Part shown: positions 1-12,497 of the stretch, in pieces
Layout of the letters: each line of letters opens with the position of its first letter
How positions within the stretch are numbered: position 1 is the stretch's first letter
Origin: Rutidosis leptorrhynchoides
Taxonomy: Eukaryota; Streptophyta; Magnoliopsida; Asterales; Asteraceae
Length of the DNA: 64,000 nt
NCBI RefSeq assembly: GCF_046630445.1
Contig: NC_092341.1
Location: 30,642,001-30,706,000 of the forward strand
Reading direction: 5' to 3'
Made by a program: the position numbers and the translations under genes
Notes under the pieces: model-generated
Told to the model about the DNA's origin: nothing
The model's input: the letters and a program-made list of their open reading frames with translations, nothing else
Databases searched by the model: none

Positions 1-3000
1 TTTCTCTCATATCTCCAAATTTTGGTACCCAAATCCTTTCAGCCCTATACCGGGTTCCATCTTCCTGAATATTAAGATGCTTCTCCGATCCTTTGGGTAT
101 TTCATCCTTTAAATTTCCCTCTTTTAAAACTCCTTGTTGTGCCTCCTTTATTTGAGTAGTAAGGTTATTATGAATCATTATATTCATAGATTTTACTCGA
201 ATGGGTTCTCTGTCCTTCCTGCTCAAGGCATCGGCTACCACATTTGCCTTCCCCGGGTGGTAACGAATCTCAAAGTCGTAATCATTCAACAATTCAATCC
301 ACCTACGCTGCCTCATATTCAGTTGTTTCTGATTAAATATGTGTTGAAGACTTTTGTGGTCGGTATATATAATACTTTTGACCCCATATAAGTAGTGCCT
401 CCAAGTCTTTAATGCAAAAACAACCGCGCCTAATTCCAAATCATGCGTCGTATAATTTTGCTCGTGAATCTTCAATTGTCTAGAGGCATAAGCAATCACC
501 TTCGTTCGTTGCATTAATACACAACCGAGACCTTGCTTTGATGCGTCACAATAAATCACAAAATCATCATTCCCTTCAGGCAATGACAATATAGGTGCCG
601 TAGTTAGCTTTTTCTTCAATAACTGAAACGCTTTCTCTTGTTCATCATTCCATTCAAATTTCTTCCCTTTATGCGTTAATGCAGTCAAGGGTTTTGCTAT
701 TCTGAAAAAGTATTGGATGAACCTTCTGTAGTAACCAGCTAGTCCTAAAAAGTGGCATATGTGTTTCGGAGTTTTCGGGATTTCCCACTTTTCAACAGTT
801 TCTATCTTTGCCGGATCCACCTTAATACCTTCTTTGTTCACTTTGTGACCGAGGAATTGAACTTCTTCCAACCAAAATGCACACTTTGAAAACTTAGCGT
901 ACAATTCTTCCTTCCTCAATACTTCTAACACCTTTCTCAAATGTTCACCGTGTTCTTGGTCATTCTTTGAGTAAATAAGTATGTCATCAATGAAAACGAT
1001 GACAAACTTGTCAAGGTATGGTCCACACACTCGGTTCATAAGGTCCATGAACACAGCTGGTGCATTAGTTAAACCAAACGGCATGACCATAAACTCGTAA
1101 TGACCGTAACGTGTTCTGAAAGCAGTCTTTGGAATATCATCTTCTTTCACCCGCATTTGATGATACCCGAAACGTAAGTCAATCTTTGAATAAACAGACG
1201 AGCCTTGTAGTTGATCAAATAAGTCGTCGATTCTTGGTAGTGGGTAGCGGTTCTTGATGGTAAGTTTGTTCAACTCTCGGTAGTCGATACACAACCTGAA
1301 TGTACCATCTTTCTTCTTGACAAACAAAACAGGAGCTCCCCACGGTGATGTGCTTGGTCGAATGAAACCACGCTCTAAAAGTTCTTGTAATTGGCTTTGC
1401 AGTTCTTTCATCTCGCTGGGTGCGAGTCTGTAAGGAGCACGAGCTATTGGTGCAGCTTCTGGTACAAGATCTATTTGAAATTCAACAGATCGATGTGGGG
1501 GTAATCCCGGTAATTCTTTCAGAAATACATCGGGAAATTCTTTTGCAATGGGAACATCATTGATGCTCTTTTCTTCAGTTTGTACTTTCTCGACATGTGC
1601 TAGAACAGCATAGCAACCTTTTCTTATTAGTTTTTGTGCCTTCAAATTACTAATAAGATGTAGCTTCGTGTTGCCCTTTTCTCCGTACACCATTAAGGGT
1701 TTTCCTTTTTCTCGTATAATGCGAATTGCATTTTTATAACAGACGATCTCTGCTTTCACTTCTTTCAACCAGTCCATACCGATTATCACATCAAAACTCC
1801 CTAACTCTACTGGTATCAAATCAATCTTAAATGTTTCGCTAACCAGTTTAATTTCTCGATTCCGACATATATTATCTGCTGAAATTAATTTACCATTTGC
1901 TAATTCGAGTAAAAATTTACTATCCAAAGGCGTCAATGGACAACTTAATTTAGCACAAAAATCTCTACTCATATAGCTTCTATCCGCACCCGAATCAAAT
2001 AAAACGTAAGCAGATTTATTGTCAATAAGAAACGTACCCGTAACAAGCTCCGGGTCTTTCTGTGCCTCTGCCGCATTAATATTGAAAACTCTTCCGCGGC
2101 CTTGTCCATTCGTGTTCTCCTGGTTCGGGCAATTTCTAATAATGTGGCCCGGTTTTCCACATTTATAACAAACTACATTGGCATAACTTGCTCCGACACT
2201 ACTTGCTCCGCCATTACTCGTTCCGACACCATTTGTTCCTTTCGTTCTATTAACCCCTGGTCCGTAGACCTCACACTTAGCCGCGCTATGACCATTTCTT
2301 TTACACTTGTTGCAAAATTTGGTGCAGAACCCCGAGTGATACTTTTCACACCTTTGGCATAGCTGCTTCTGATTGTTGTTGTTATTGCGGTTATTATTGT
2401 TGTTGGGAAGATTGTTGTAGTTGCTGTTGTTGTTGTTGTTGTTGGGCCGTTTGTTGTAGTTGCGATTGATGTTGCGATTGTTGGGATAATTGCTGCGATT
2501 ATTGTTGTAATTGCTGTTGTTGTTGTATTGGTGATTCTTATCACCGTTTTCCTCCCACTTTCTTTTGACTTGCTTCACATTGGCCTCTTCAGCAGTCTGT
2601 TCTTTAATTCTTTCTTCAATCTGGTTCACTAGTTTGTGAGCCATTCTACATGCCTGTTGTATGGAGGCGGGCTCGTGTGAACTTATATCTTCTTGGATTC
2701 TTTCCGGTAATCCTTTCACAAACGCGTCGATCTTCTCTTCCTCATCTTCGAATGCTCCCGGACACAATAGGCACAATTCTGTGAATCGTCTTTCGTACGT
2801 GGTAATATCAAATCCTTGGGTTCGTAACCCTCTAAGTTCTGTCTTGAGCTTATTGACCTCGGTTCTGGGACGGTACTTCTCGTTCATCAAGTGCTTGAAT
2901 GCTGACCACGGTAGTGCGTACGCATCGTCTTGTCCCACTTGCTCTAGATAGGTATTCCACCATGTTAACGCAGAACCTGTGAAGGTATGCGTAGCGTACT

Positions 3001-3277
3001 TCACTTTGTCCTCTTCAGTACACTTACTTATGGCAAACACCGATTCGACCTTCTCGGTCCACCGTTTCAATCCGATCGGTCCTTCGGTTCCATCAAATTC
3101 CAAAGGTTTGCAGGCAGTGAATTCTTTGTAGGTGCATCCTACATGATTTCCTGTACTGCTAGATCCAAGGTTATTGTTGGTATGTAGCGCAGCCTGTACT
3201 GCGGCTATGTTTGAAGCTAGAAAAGTACGGAATTCCTCTTCATTCATATTCACGGTGTGTCGAGTAGTCGGTGCCAT
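1..3277 (-). CDS. Ty3/gypsy gag-pro-RT-RNaseH polyprotein of element A (partial, cut by window edge)
   Basis: Reading from the ATG at 3277 the frame appears open to the window edge, about 1,092 codons. The order is: gag with a capsid-like region ([26 protein letters not shown]), an Asn-rich linker coded by TTG/GTT-rich DNA near 2350-2540, and two CX2CX4HX4C zinc knuckles near residues 325 and 370. A retropepsin follows ([12 protein letters not shown], about residue 425), then reverse transcriptase with the FIDDIL catalytic box near 985-1000 and RNase H ([21 protein letters not shown]) near 330-565. Integrase should lie beyond the left edge. This order is standard for Ty3/gypsy; the 3.4-kb LTR fits a Tekay-like lineage, which is inference. 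I saw no internal stop, so this is the best preserved coding copy in the window. The start was chosen as the first ATG before the conserved gag sequence. Confidence 0.93.
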   Translation of the reverse strand, partial: MAPTTRHTVNMNEEEFRTFLASNIAAVQAALHTNNNLGSSSTGNHVGCTYKEFTACKPLEFDGTEGPIGLKRWTEKVESVFAISKCTEEDKVKYATHTFTGSALTWWNTYLEQVGQDDAYALPWSAFKHLMNEKYRPRTEVNKLKTELRGLRTQGFDITTYERRFTELCLLCPGAFEDEEEKIDAFVKGLPERIQEDISSHEPASIQQACRMAHKLVNQIEERIKEQTAEEANVKQVKRKWEENGDKNHQYNNNSNYNNNRSNYPNNRNINRNYNKRPNNNNNNSNYNNLPNNNNNRNNNNNQKQLCQRCEKYHSGFCTKFCNKCKRNGHSAAKCEVYGPGVNRTKGTNGVGTSNGGASSVGASYANVVCYKCGKPGHIIRNCPNQENTNGQGRGRVFNINAAEAQKDPELVTGTFLIDNKSAYVLFDSGADRSYMSRDFCAKLSCPLTPLDSKFLLELANGKLISADNICRNREIKLVSETFKIDLIPVELGSFDVIIGMDWLKEVKAEIVCYKNAIRIIREKGKPLMVYGEKGNTKLHLISNLKAQKLIRKGCYAVLAHVEKVQTEEKSINDVPIAKEFPDVFLKELPGLPPHRSVEFQIDLVPEAAPIARAPYRLAPSEMKELQSQLQELLERGFIRPSTSPWGAPVLFVKKKDGTFRLCIDYRELNKLTIKNRYPLPRIDDLFDQLQGSSVYSKIDLRFGYHQMRVKEDDIPKTAFRTRYGHYEFMVMPFGLTNAPAVFMDLMNRVCGPYLDKFVIVFIDDILIYSKNDQEHGEHLRKVLEVLRKEELYAKFSKCAFWLEEVQFLGHKVNKEGIKVDPAKIETVEKWEIPKTPKHICHFLGLAGYYRRFIQYFFRIAKPLTALTHKGKKFEWNDEQEKAFQLLKKKLTTAPILSLPEGNDDFVIYCDASKQGLGCVLMQRTKVIAYASRQLKIHEQNYTTHDLELGAVVFALKTWRHYLYGVKSIIYTDHKSLQHIFNQKQLNMRQRRWIELLNDYDFEIRYHPGKANVVADALSRKDREPIRVKSMNIMIHNNLTTQIKEAQQGVLKEGNLKDEIPKGSEKHLNIQEDGTRYRAERIWVPKFGDMRE

Positions 3278-3618
3278 TTCCTTCAAAATAGTCAAATGGA
3301 ACAAGTTAATCATACAGAATATTAAGAGTAGTTAATAGTATTTCGTAGCATAATATGAACTCATTTATAAAAGCTTTTTCTTCATATTAGCTTTTTATAA
3401 GTTTAAATTCGGGTAGTACCTACCCGTTAAGTTCATACTTAGTAGCTAATATACAATTCAACTACTACAATTCTATATGAAAAACTGATTATAATAATAT
3501 TTCGCGTTCAAACTTTTATACAATATTTTACAAACTTACAATACCGCTTATTTTACATAAAGCATGAAATATAGCACACAATAACTTTGATACAAGATAG
3601 TTGTGAAGATAATTCTAG

Positions 3619-4302
3619 CTAGTACACAAGTCGTTCAGCAAAGGCAATAAAGACACGTAATTCATACGTCCAGAAACAAGTCATGCATTCTGGTTTTACT
3701 AGGACTACTTCCCATCCTTGGTCTTGTGGAACGTAACCGTTATGGCCGTTGATAAGACAGCGTGTTGTAACATCGTCAAAGGGACGAGGGTTACGTAATG
3801 TCCAACAGTCCCGTAATAATCTAAAAACCTCATTTCTTACCCCAATTACCGACTCCGTCACTTGTGGAAACGTTTTGTTTAATAGTTGTAGCCCGATGTT
3901 CTTGTTCTCACTTTGGTGAGAAGCGAACATTACTAATCCGTAAGCATAACATGCTTCTTTATGTTGCATGTTAGCCGCTTTTTCTAAATCACGAAGTCCA
4001 ATATTTGGATATATTGAGTCAAAATAATTTCTTAACCCGTTGCGTAAAATAGCATTTGGGTTCCCCGCAATATATGCGTCAAAGTAAACACATCGTAACT
4101 TATGGGTTTCCCAATGTGATATCCCCCATCTTTCAAACGAAAGTCTCTTATAAACCAAGACATTCTTGGAACGTTCTTCGAATGTCTTACAAACTGATCT
4201 CGCCTTAAATAGTTGTGCCGAGGAATTCTGACCGACTCTAGATAAGATTTCATCAATCATGTCTCCGGGTAGGTCTCTTAAAATATTGGGTTGTCTATCC
4301 AT
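3619..4302 (-). CDS. F-box protein ORF carried inside retrotransposon A
   Basis: An intact 227-codon ORF lies in the sense orientation of element A, between its primer site and gag. Residues about 8-50 (LRDLPGDMIDEILSRV to YKRLSF) form a recognisable F-box, the SKP1-binding module of SCF ubiquitin ligases. Residues about 105-140 (AANMQHKEACYAYGLVMFAS to GLQLLNK) look like a Sel1/TPR-type repeat. The tail has Cys/His residues (CLINGHNGY, KPECMTCFW). The overall plan resembles plant F-box proteins of the At2g35280/At1g67340 type, from memory of those families. It is unrelated to the F-box/LRR array elsewhere in the window. It probably entered the element by capture of a host gene. Target and expression are unknown; a product could redirect host ubiquitination, but that is a hypothesis. 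Confidence 0.8.
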   Translation of the reverse strand: MDRQPNILRDLPGDMIDEILSRVGQNSSAQLFKARSVCKTFEERSKNVLVYKRLSFERWGISHWETHKLRCVYFDAYIAGNPNAILRNGLRNYFDSIYPNIGLRDLEKAANMQHKEACYAYGLVMFASHQSENKNIGLQLLNKTFPQVTESVIGVRNEVFRLLRDCWTLRNPRPFDDVTTRCLINGHNGYVPQDQGWEVVLVKPECMTCFWTYELRVFIAFAERLVY

Positions 4303-4440
4303 TTTGTGTTTTTAAACTGTAAAATAGACAAGAGTTAGATTCATAAAAAAAAATACTTATTAATACAAGCAATTTTTACATATATCATAAAGCATAAGCA
4401 CACTATATTACATATATTACACCACACGAATACAACTATC

Positions 4441-5055
4441 TTATTCCGACTCGCTCGTTTCTTCTTCTTCGGTTTTGGTTCGTTTTGCCAAGTTTCTAGG
4501 GATATATGATGTTCCCCTAATACTAACTGTCGTTGTCCACATTGGTTTAGAAAAACCTGGTGGTTTAGAGGTTCCCGGGTCATTGTTACAACTTAAGGAC
4601 TTCGGGCGTTGACGATACATATAAAGTTCATCGGGGTTGGAATTAGATTTCTCTATTTTTATGCCCTTTCCCTTATTATTTTCTTTTGCCTTTTTAAATT
4701 CAGTTGGGGTAATTTCTATAACATCATCGGAATTCTCGTCGGAATCCGATTCATCGGAGAATTGGTAATCCTCCCAATATTTTGCTTCCTTGGCGGAAAC
4801 ACCATTGACCATAATTAACCTTGGTCGGTTGGTTGAGGATTTTCTTTTACTTAACCGTTTTATTATTTCCCCCACCGGTTCTATTTCTTCATCCGGTTCC
4901 GATTCTTCTTCCGGTTCCGATTCTTCTTCCGGTTCCGACTCTTCTTCCGGTTCCTCTTCGGGAACTTGTGAATCAGTCCACGAATCATTCCAATTTACAT
5001 TTGACTCCTCATTATTATTAGGTGAGTCAATGGGACTTGTTCTAGAGGTAGACAT
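4441..5055 (-). CDS. acidic, repeat-containing ORF in the leader of retrotransposon A
   Basis: A 204-codon ORF, first after the primer site and in the sense direction of the element. Residues about 30-60 are a tandem acidic repeat (EEESEP units). A basic stretch (IIKRLSKRKSSTNRPR) follows, then a Ser/Asp/Glu-rich segment (DESDSDENSDD), a Lys-rich segment (KKAKENNKGKGIKIEK) and an acidic end (TEEEETSESE). I recognise no catalytic fold. The composition suggests a disordered nuclear or nucleic-acid-associated protein. It lies 138 bp before the F-box ORF and is separate from gag. Low-complexity ORFs can arise by chance, but the ATG start, the length and the tandem arrangement with another open ORF argue for real coding potential. 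Confidence 0.6.
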   Translation of the reverse strand: MSTSRTSPIDSPNNNEESNVNWNDSWTDSQVPEEEPEEESEPEEESEPEEESEPDEEIEPVGEIIKRLSKRKSSTNRPRLIMVNGVSAKEAKYWEDYQFSDESDSDENSDDVIEITPTEFKKAKENNKGKGIKIEKSNSNPDELYMYRQRPKSLSCNNDPGTSKPPGFSKPMWTTTVSIRGTSYIPRNLAKRTKTEEEETSESE

Positions 5056-5249
5056 CTATCACATAATATCAAACGCGTTAAGAGATTAATATATCACATA
5101 ATATTCACATGTTAAAAATATATAGTTTCCAACAAAATTTGTTAAGCAATCATTTTTCAAGTAAACACGGTCGAAGTCCAGACTCACTAATGCATCCTAA
5201 CAACTCGATAAGACACACTAATGAAAAATTATGGTTCTCTAAGACCAAC

Positions 5250-5261
5250 GCTCGGATACCA
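5250..5261 (-). other. primer-binding site of element A (initiator tRNA-Met type)
   Basis: On the minus strand, three bases after the end of the LTR, the sequence reads TGGTATCCGAGC. This matches the common plant initiator-tRNA-Met site TGGTATCAGAGC with one mismatch. It fixes the element's orientation and shows that the adjacent LTR is the 5' LTR. Confidence 0.85.
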
Positions 5262-5263
5262 AC

Positions 5264-8200
5264 TGAAATGTCCCGTTCTTATTGATTAAAAACGTTCCAT
5301 ATTAATTGATTTCGTTGCGAGGTTTTGACCTCTATATGAGACGTTTTTCAAAGACTGCATTCATTTTAAAACAAACCATAACCTTTATTTCATCAATAAA
5401 GGTTTAAAAAGCTTTACGTAGATTATCAAATAATGATAATCTAAAATATCCTGTTTACACACGACCATTACATAATGGTTTACAATACAAATATGTTACA
5501 ACAAAATAAGTTTCTTGAATGCAGTTTTTACACAATATCATACAAGCATGGACTCCAAATCTCGTCCTTATTTAAGTATGCGATAGCGGAAGCTCTTAAT
5601 AATCACCTGAGAATAAACATGCTTAAAACGTCAACAAAAATGTTGGTGAGTTATAGGTTTAACCTATATATATCAAATCATAATAATAGACCACAAGATT
5701 TCATATTTCAATACACATCCCATACATAGAGATAAAAATCATTCATATGGTGAACACCTGGTAATCGACATTAACAAGATGCATATATAAGAATATCCCC
5801 ATCATTCCGGGACACCCTTCGGATATGATATAAATTTCGAAGTACTAAAGCATCCGGTACTTTCGATGGGGTTTGTTAGGCCCAATAGATCTATCTTTAG
5901 GATTCGCGTCAATTAGGGTGTCTGTTCCCTAATTCTTAGATTACCAGACTTAATAAAAAGGGGCATATTCGATTTCGATAATTCAACCATAGAATGTAGT
6001 TTCACGTACTTGTGTCTATTTTGTAAATCATTTATAAAACCTGCATGTATTCTCATCCCAAAAATATTAGATTTTAAAAGTGGGACTATAACTCACTTTC
6101 ACAGATTTTTACTTCGTCGGGAAGTAAGACTTGGCCACTGGTTGATTCACGAACCTATAACAATATATACATATATATCAAAGTATGTTCAAAATATATT
6201 TACAACACTTTTAATATATTTTGATGTTTTAAGTTTATTAAGTCAGCTGTCCTCGTTAGTAACCTACAACTAGTTGTCCACAGTTAGATGTACAGAAATA
6301 AATCGATAAATATTATCTTGAATCAATCCACGACCCAGTGTATACATATCTCAGTATTGATCACAACTCAAACTATATATATTTTGGAATCAACCTCAAC
6401 CCTGTATAGCTAACTCCAACATTCACATATAGAGTGTCTATGGTTGTTCCGAAATATATATAGATGTGTCGACATGATAGGTCGAAACATTGTATACGTG
6501 TCTATGGTATCTCAAGATTACATAATATACAATACAAGTTGATTAAGTTATGGTTGGAATAGATTTGTTACCAATTTTCACGTAGCTAAAATGAGAAAAA
6601 TTATCCAATCTTGTTTTACCCATAACTTCTTCATTTTAAATCCGTTTTGAGTGAATCAAATTGCTATAGTTTCATATTGAGCTCTATTTTATGAATCTAA
6701 ACAGAAAAGTATAGGTTTATAGTCGGAAAAATAAGTTACAAGTCGTTTTTGTAAAGGTAGTCATTTCAGTCGAAAGAACGACGTCTAGATGACCATTTTA
6801 GAAAACATACTTCCACTTTGAGTTTAATCATAATTTTTGGATATAGTTTCATGTTCATAATAAAAATCATTTTCTCAGAATAACAACTTTAAAATCAAAG
6901 TTTATCATAGTTTTTAATTAACTAACCCAAAACAGCCCGCGGTGTTACTACGACGGCGTAAATCCGGTTTTACGGTGTTTTTCGTGTTTCCAGGTTTTAA
7001 ATCATTAAGTTAGCATATCATATAGATATAGAACATGTGTGTAGTTAATTTTAAAAGTCAAGTTAGAAGGATTAACTTTTGTTTGCGAACAAGTTTAGAA
7101 TTAACTAAACTATGTTCTAGTGATTACGAGTTTAAACCTTCGAATAAGATAGCTTTATATGTATGAATCGAATGATGTTATGAACATCATTACTACCTTA
7201 AGTTCCTTGGATAAACCTACTGGAAAAGAGAAAAATGGATCTAGCTTCAACGGATCCTTGGATGGCTCGAAGTTCTTGAAGCAGAATCATGACACGAAAA
7301 CAAGTTCAAGTAAGATCATCACTTGAAATAAGATTGTTATAGTTATAGAAATTGAACCAAAGTTTGAATATGATTATTACCTTGTATTAGAATGATAACC
7401 TACAGTAAGAAACAAAGATTTCTTGAGGTTGGATGATCACCTTACAAGATTGGAAGTGAGCTAGCAAACTTGAAAGTATTCTTGATTTTATGTAACTAGA
7501 ACTTGTAAAATATATGAAGAACACTTAGAACTTGAAGATAGAACTTGAGAGAGATCAATTAGATGAAGAAAATTGAAGAATGAAAGTGTTTATAGGTGTT
7601 TTTGGTCGTTGGTGTATGGATTAGATATAAAGGATATGTAATTTTGTTTTCATGTAAATAAGTCATGAATGATTACTCATATTTTTGTAATTTTATGAGA
7701 TATTTCATGCTAGTTGCCAAATGATGGTTCCCACATGTGTTAGGTGACTCACATGGGCTGCTAAGATCTGATCATTGGAGTGTATATACCAATAGTACAT
7801 ACATCTAAAAGCTGTGTATTGTACGAGTACGAATACGGGTGCATACGAGTAGAATTGTTGATGAAACTGAACGAGGATGTAATTGTAAGCATTTTTGTTA
7901 AGTAGAAGTATTTTGATAAGTGTCTTGAAGTCTTTCAAAAGTGTATGAATACATATTAAAACACTACATGTATATACATTTTAACTGAGTCGTTAAGTCA
8001 TCATTAGTCGTTACATGTAAATGTTGTTTTGAAACCTTTAAGTTAATGATCTTGTTGAATGTTGTTAACCCATTGTTTATTATAACAAATGAGATGTTAA
8101 ATTGTTATATTATCATGATATTATGATATATAATATATCTCAGTATGATGTATATACAGTTAAATGTCGTTACAACGATAATCGTTACATATATGTCTCG

Positions 8201-8686
8201 TTTCGAAATCATTAAGCTAGTAGTCTTATTTTTACATATGTATTTCATTGTTAATACACTTAATAATATATTTACTTATCATTTAACATAATTAACCAAG
8301 TGTATCAATATCTTAATATGATTCATATGTACCTAGTAAGACGTTGTTATAACGATAATCGTTATATATATCGTTTTCGAGTTTCTTAAATTAATAGTCT
8401 CATTTTTATGTATATAACTCATTGTCAAAATACCTAATGAGATACATACTTATAATAAAAACGTGTTAACTATATATATTACCATATATATGTCATCGTA
8501 TAGTTTTTACAAGTTTTAACGTTCGTGAATCACCGGTCAACTTGGGTGGTCAATTGTCTATATGAAACATATTTCAATTAATCAAGTCTTAACAAGTTTG
8601 ATTGCTTAACATGTTGGAAACATTTAATCATGTAAATATCAATCTCAATTAATATATATAAACATGGAAAAGTTCGGGTCACTACA
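5264..8686 (-). mobile_element. 5' LTR of element A (Ty3/gypsy, 3.4 kb)
   Basis: On the minus strand it begins TGTAGTGACCCGAAC at 8686 and ends GGGACATTTCA at 5264, so it has canonical TG/CA ends. The left boundary is set by a second copy of the same family at 61796, which starts with the same bases beside unrelated flank. A TATA-like CTATAAAC lies near 7588 on the minus strand. The right flank (CCGAG) is the gag of G2, so A inserted into G2. The left half of A lies outside the window, so its target duplication cannot be checked. No gene is seen inside; an 84-codon ORF on the opposite strand is probably spurious. Confidence 0.88.
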
Positions 8687-11600
8687 CCGAGTGTCCCGAG
8701 TTGCGCAATGATAATGTTAAGCGGTTAGAAAAGGCGGCAGGTACGGCTAGAGGTTGAAATTATTTGATGACCAATGATGAAGCCAAACAATCCAATGAAG
8801 TTGTCTCAGGTACTTGCATGGTTAATTCTATCCCGGCAAGGATATTATTTGATAGCGGTGCTAATTTGTCTTTTGTATCGCCTCGATTTGTGTCTAAGCT
8901 TAACAAACCGCTAGCTAAGTTAAGTCATCCGGTAGAAGTTGAAATAGAGGATGGTAAGACGGTGCTAGGGGTTGATGTGTGTAAAGATTGTAATGTTGTG
9001 TTTGGTACCGAAAACTTTAAAATTGATCTCATCCCTATTACTTTGGGAGATTTTGATATCGTTGTTGGTATGGATTGGCTCGATCGAAATAGAGCCGATA
9101 TCGCATGCCACGAAAAATCTATTCGAGTGAAGACCCCAAGTGGGGAAGAGTTAATTATTCACGGTGATAAGCGTAGGAGACTTGTGCCGATATGCACTTT
9201 TGCACGGGCACGTCGTTCTCTTATTAGTGGTGGCATGGCTTTTCTTGCCCATGTTGTTGATACTCGTGACGAGCCACCACCTATACGTGAAATTTCGGTG
9301 GTTAGTGAGTTTGAAGACGTTTTTCCGGATGAGTTACCGGGTGTTCCGGCGGAAAGACAAGTAGAATTTCGCATTGAGTTGGTTCCGGGAGCTACTCCCA
9401 TTGCTAAAACTCCTTATCGTTTAGCGCTGACGGAAATGCAAGAATTGTTAAATCAAACCCAAGAGTTGCTTGAAAAGGGTTTCATTCGACCGAGCTCCTC
9501 GCCATGGGGTGCTCCAGTCTTGTTTGTGAAAAAGAAAGATGGAAGTATGCGGATGTGCATCGATTATCGGGAGTTGAACAAAGTGACGATCAAGAATCGC
9601 TATCCATTACCTAGGATTGACGATTTGTTTGACCAACTCCAAGGTGCAACGTATTTTTCTAAGATCGACTTACGGTCTGGCTATCATCAAGTGCGAGTCC
9701 GTGAGGAAGACATAGGGAAAACGGATTTCCGAACACGTTACGGGCATTATGAGTTTGTAGTTATGCCTTTTGGTCTTACGAATGCACCGGCGGCATTCAT
9801 GGATCTTATGAACCAGGTGTGCCAACCTATGTTGGACAAGTCGGTAATTGTGTTCATCGACGACATACTTGTTTATTCAAAGAGTATGAAGGAACATGAG
9901 CACACTTTGCGTGAAGTGTTGAAGACATTGCAGAAGGAGAAGTTGTATGCAAAATTCTCCAAATGTGAATTTTGGCTAAGGGAAGTTCAATTCCTTGGCC
10001 ATATTGTGAATCAAGAAGGAATTCAAGTAGACCCGGGGAAGATAGAAACGGTGAAGAGTTGGGGACAACCGACTACGCCTACGGAAATCCGAAGCTTTCT
10101 CGGATTGGCCGGTTATTATCGTCGGTTTATCCAAGAATTTTCTAAGATTGCTTCTCCTTTGACTAAGTTGACGAGGAAGAACGTAAGATTCAATTAGGAG
10201 AACGAGCAAGAAATCGCTTTTCAATTGTTAAAAGAGAAATTGTGTCAAGCTCTGGTGTTAGTGTTGCTGGAAGGGGTAGAAGACATGACGGTTTATTGTG
10301 ATGCTTCTTTAAATGGGATCGGGTGTGTTTTGATGCAAAGAAGTAAAGTCATCGCTTACACCTCTCGACAATTAAAGGAACACGAAAAGAAATACCCGAC
10401 ACATGATCTTGAATTGGCGGTGATGGTTCATGCGTTGAAAATTTGGCGCCACTACTTGTATGGTGTCAAGTGTATGATTTATTCGGATCATAAGAGTTTG
10501 AAACATCTCTTTACTCAACTAGATTTGAATTATCGTCAACGTAGGTGGATGGATGTGGTAAAGGATTATGATTGTGAGATACTTTACCATCCGGGAAAGG
10601 CGAACGTGGTCGCGGACGCCTTGAGTCGAAAGAGTCAACATCCGGCGATACGAGTAGGATCGTTACGCATGATTATTACTAACGATTTCCTTGTAAAGCT
10701 TGGTGAGATTCAAATAGAAGCGTATGTTCACAACAAGCATGAAGAGCGGATTGTGGGGCAAATGGAGCTCATTACTATGGGCTCGTGTGGTTTGTTGTCA
10801 TTTCAAGGAAGAGTGTGGGTACCTAGGATGGGTGGTAACCGACAAGTGCTACTTGATGAAGCACATAAGTCAAGGTACTCCATTCATCCGGGTGCAACAA
10901 AGATGTACTATGATTTGAAGAAAGATTATTGGTGGCCCGGTATGAAGCGTGATGTGGTTAAGTATGTTGAGCAATGCGTCACGTGTTTGCAAGTTAAAGC
11001 CGAACACCAAAAGCCGTACGGTAAGTTACAACCCTTGGAAGTCCCAAAATGGAAATGGGAGCACATTACCATGGACTTCATTACTAAGTTACCGAAGACG
11101 GTTAAAACCCAATATGATACGATTTGGGTAATAGTTGATCGATTGACGAAAAGTGCTTTGCTTCTTCCCATACGGGAAACGATATCATCGGAGACTTTAT
11201 CCAAGTTGTTTATCAAAGAGGTGATATCGAGACATGGGGTTCCTATATCTATTGTTTTGGATCGAGATACTCGTTTTACGTCCCAGTTTTGGAACAAGTT
11301 TCATGAAGATATGGGTACTGAATTGAAAATGAGCACGGCGTATCATCCTCAAACGAACGGTCAAACTGAGCGTACGAACCAAACGTTAGAGGATATGTTA
11401 AGGGAGTGTATTATTGACTTTGGTGGAAGTTAGAATGAGCACTTACCCTTGGTGGAATTCTCATACAACAATAGTTACCACACTAGTATTGGAATGCCAC
11501 CTTATGAGATGCTCTATGGGCGTAGGTGTCGAACTCCCATTTGTTGGGGAGAAGTGGGTCAACGAGAAATTGGAAGTTCCGATTTGGTTTTGGAGACAAA

Positions 11601-12159
11601 TAGTAAAATTGAGATGATTCGGGCTCGACTTAAAGCGGCGCAAGATAGACAAAAGTCTTATGCCGATAAAGGTAGGAGAACGATAGAGTTTCAAGAAGGT
11701 GACATGGTGATGCTTAAGGTTTCTCCATGGAAGGGTGTTATCCGGTTTCAGAAACGAGGAAAGTTAGCTCCTCGGTTTATTGGTCCTTTCAAGGTTTTGG
11801 CACGTGTTGGTGAGGTTGCTTATCGACTAGGGTTACCCGAAGAACTTGCGGGAATTCATAACACATTTCATGTTTCCCATCTTCGTAAGTGTCTTGCGAA
11901 TGACTCGACTTGGGTGCCTTTAGATGAGACTACGTTGAATAACAAGCTAGAGTATGCGGAAGAACCGGTTGCAATCCTTGATGAGAAGGTTAAGATGTTG
12001 CGGAACAAGGAAATTAGAACTTTCAAGGTGCAATGACGACATCGAAAGGGTTCCGAGTTTACGTGGGAATCCGAAGAGTTTGTTTTGGTTTATCTTCCGG
12101 CTTGTCATGCGGCTTGGATCGCGAGGACGCGCTCCGATTCAAGTGGGGGAGAGTTGTAA
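8687..12159 (+). pseudogene. chromovirus-type Ty3/gypsy gag(end)-pol of element G2, four in-frame stops
   Basis: One reading frame runs from the junction with A (gag residues ECPELRN) to TAA at 12157. It is interrupted by TGA 8755, TAG 10195, TAG 11431 and TGA 12034. Domains: retropepsin ([13 protein letters not shown], about 8843-8881), reverse transcriptase with FIDDILVYS (about 9857-9883), and RNase H ([21 protein letters not shown]). Integrase follows, with an HHCC-like part ending [17 protein letters not shown], a core ([33 protein letters not shown]) and a C-terminal part. After the last stop come chromodomain-like residues (RHRKGSEFTWESEEF). Chromodomains of this kind guide insertion to heterochromatin in plant chromoviruses. 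The 5' LTR and most of gag lie left of the window behind element A. The three last stops each stand where related elements have Trp. Confidence 0.9.
12141..12154 (+). other. polypurine tract of element G2
   Basis: The purine run AAGTGGGGGAGAGT lies directly before the LTR start TGTAACATCTCG. This is the expected second-strand primer position and supports the plus orientation of G2. Confidence 0.8.
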
Positions 12160-12237
12160 CATCTCGTTTTTCCCGTACGTATCGAAAGGTACATACTTAA
12201 TCGTTTGTACGTTTGTAACTCGTCGTTTAGGCGTAAT

Positions 12238-12243
<6 letters not shown>

Positions 12244-12326
<83 letters not shown>
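12244..12326. repeat. (TA)n microsatellite in the G2 LTR
   Basis: An uninterrupted TA dinucleotide run of about 83 bp. Confidence 0.97.
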
Positions 12327-12330
<4 letters not shown>

Positions 12331-12497
12331 TTGTTAATGTGTGCGTATATAAGTTTGTATATGAGTTCGGTTAGCGTTAAGTCTTGTATGGCTTAGATAC
12401 GATGTTTAGACGTGTATTGGAAGCTTGAACGACTTGAATGTTGTGTAAAACTTTTTTTGTGTTTAAGGTTGTAGAGATGGCCAGATAGTGCCTTAGG

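Noticed and set aside
3361-3600. Possible second promoter or small gene between gag and the F-box ORF of element A
   Set aside because: AT-rich spacer without ORF, convincing TATA context or splice signals.
5475-5729. 84-codon plus-strand ORF with a near-identical copy at 62009-62263
   Set aside because: It lies antisense inside two copies of the same LTR; identity follows from recent LTR relatedness, and no family features are seen.
12205-12396. ORFs made of Tyr-Ile repeats here and at the other (TA)n tracts
   Set aside because: TA dinucleotides translate to YI repeats in frames without stops; they are microsatellites.
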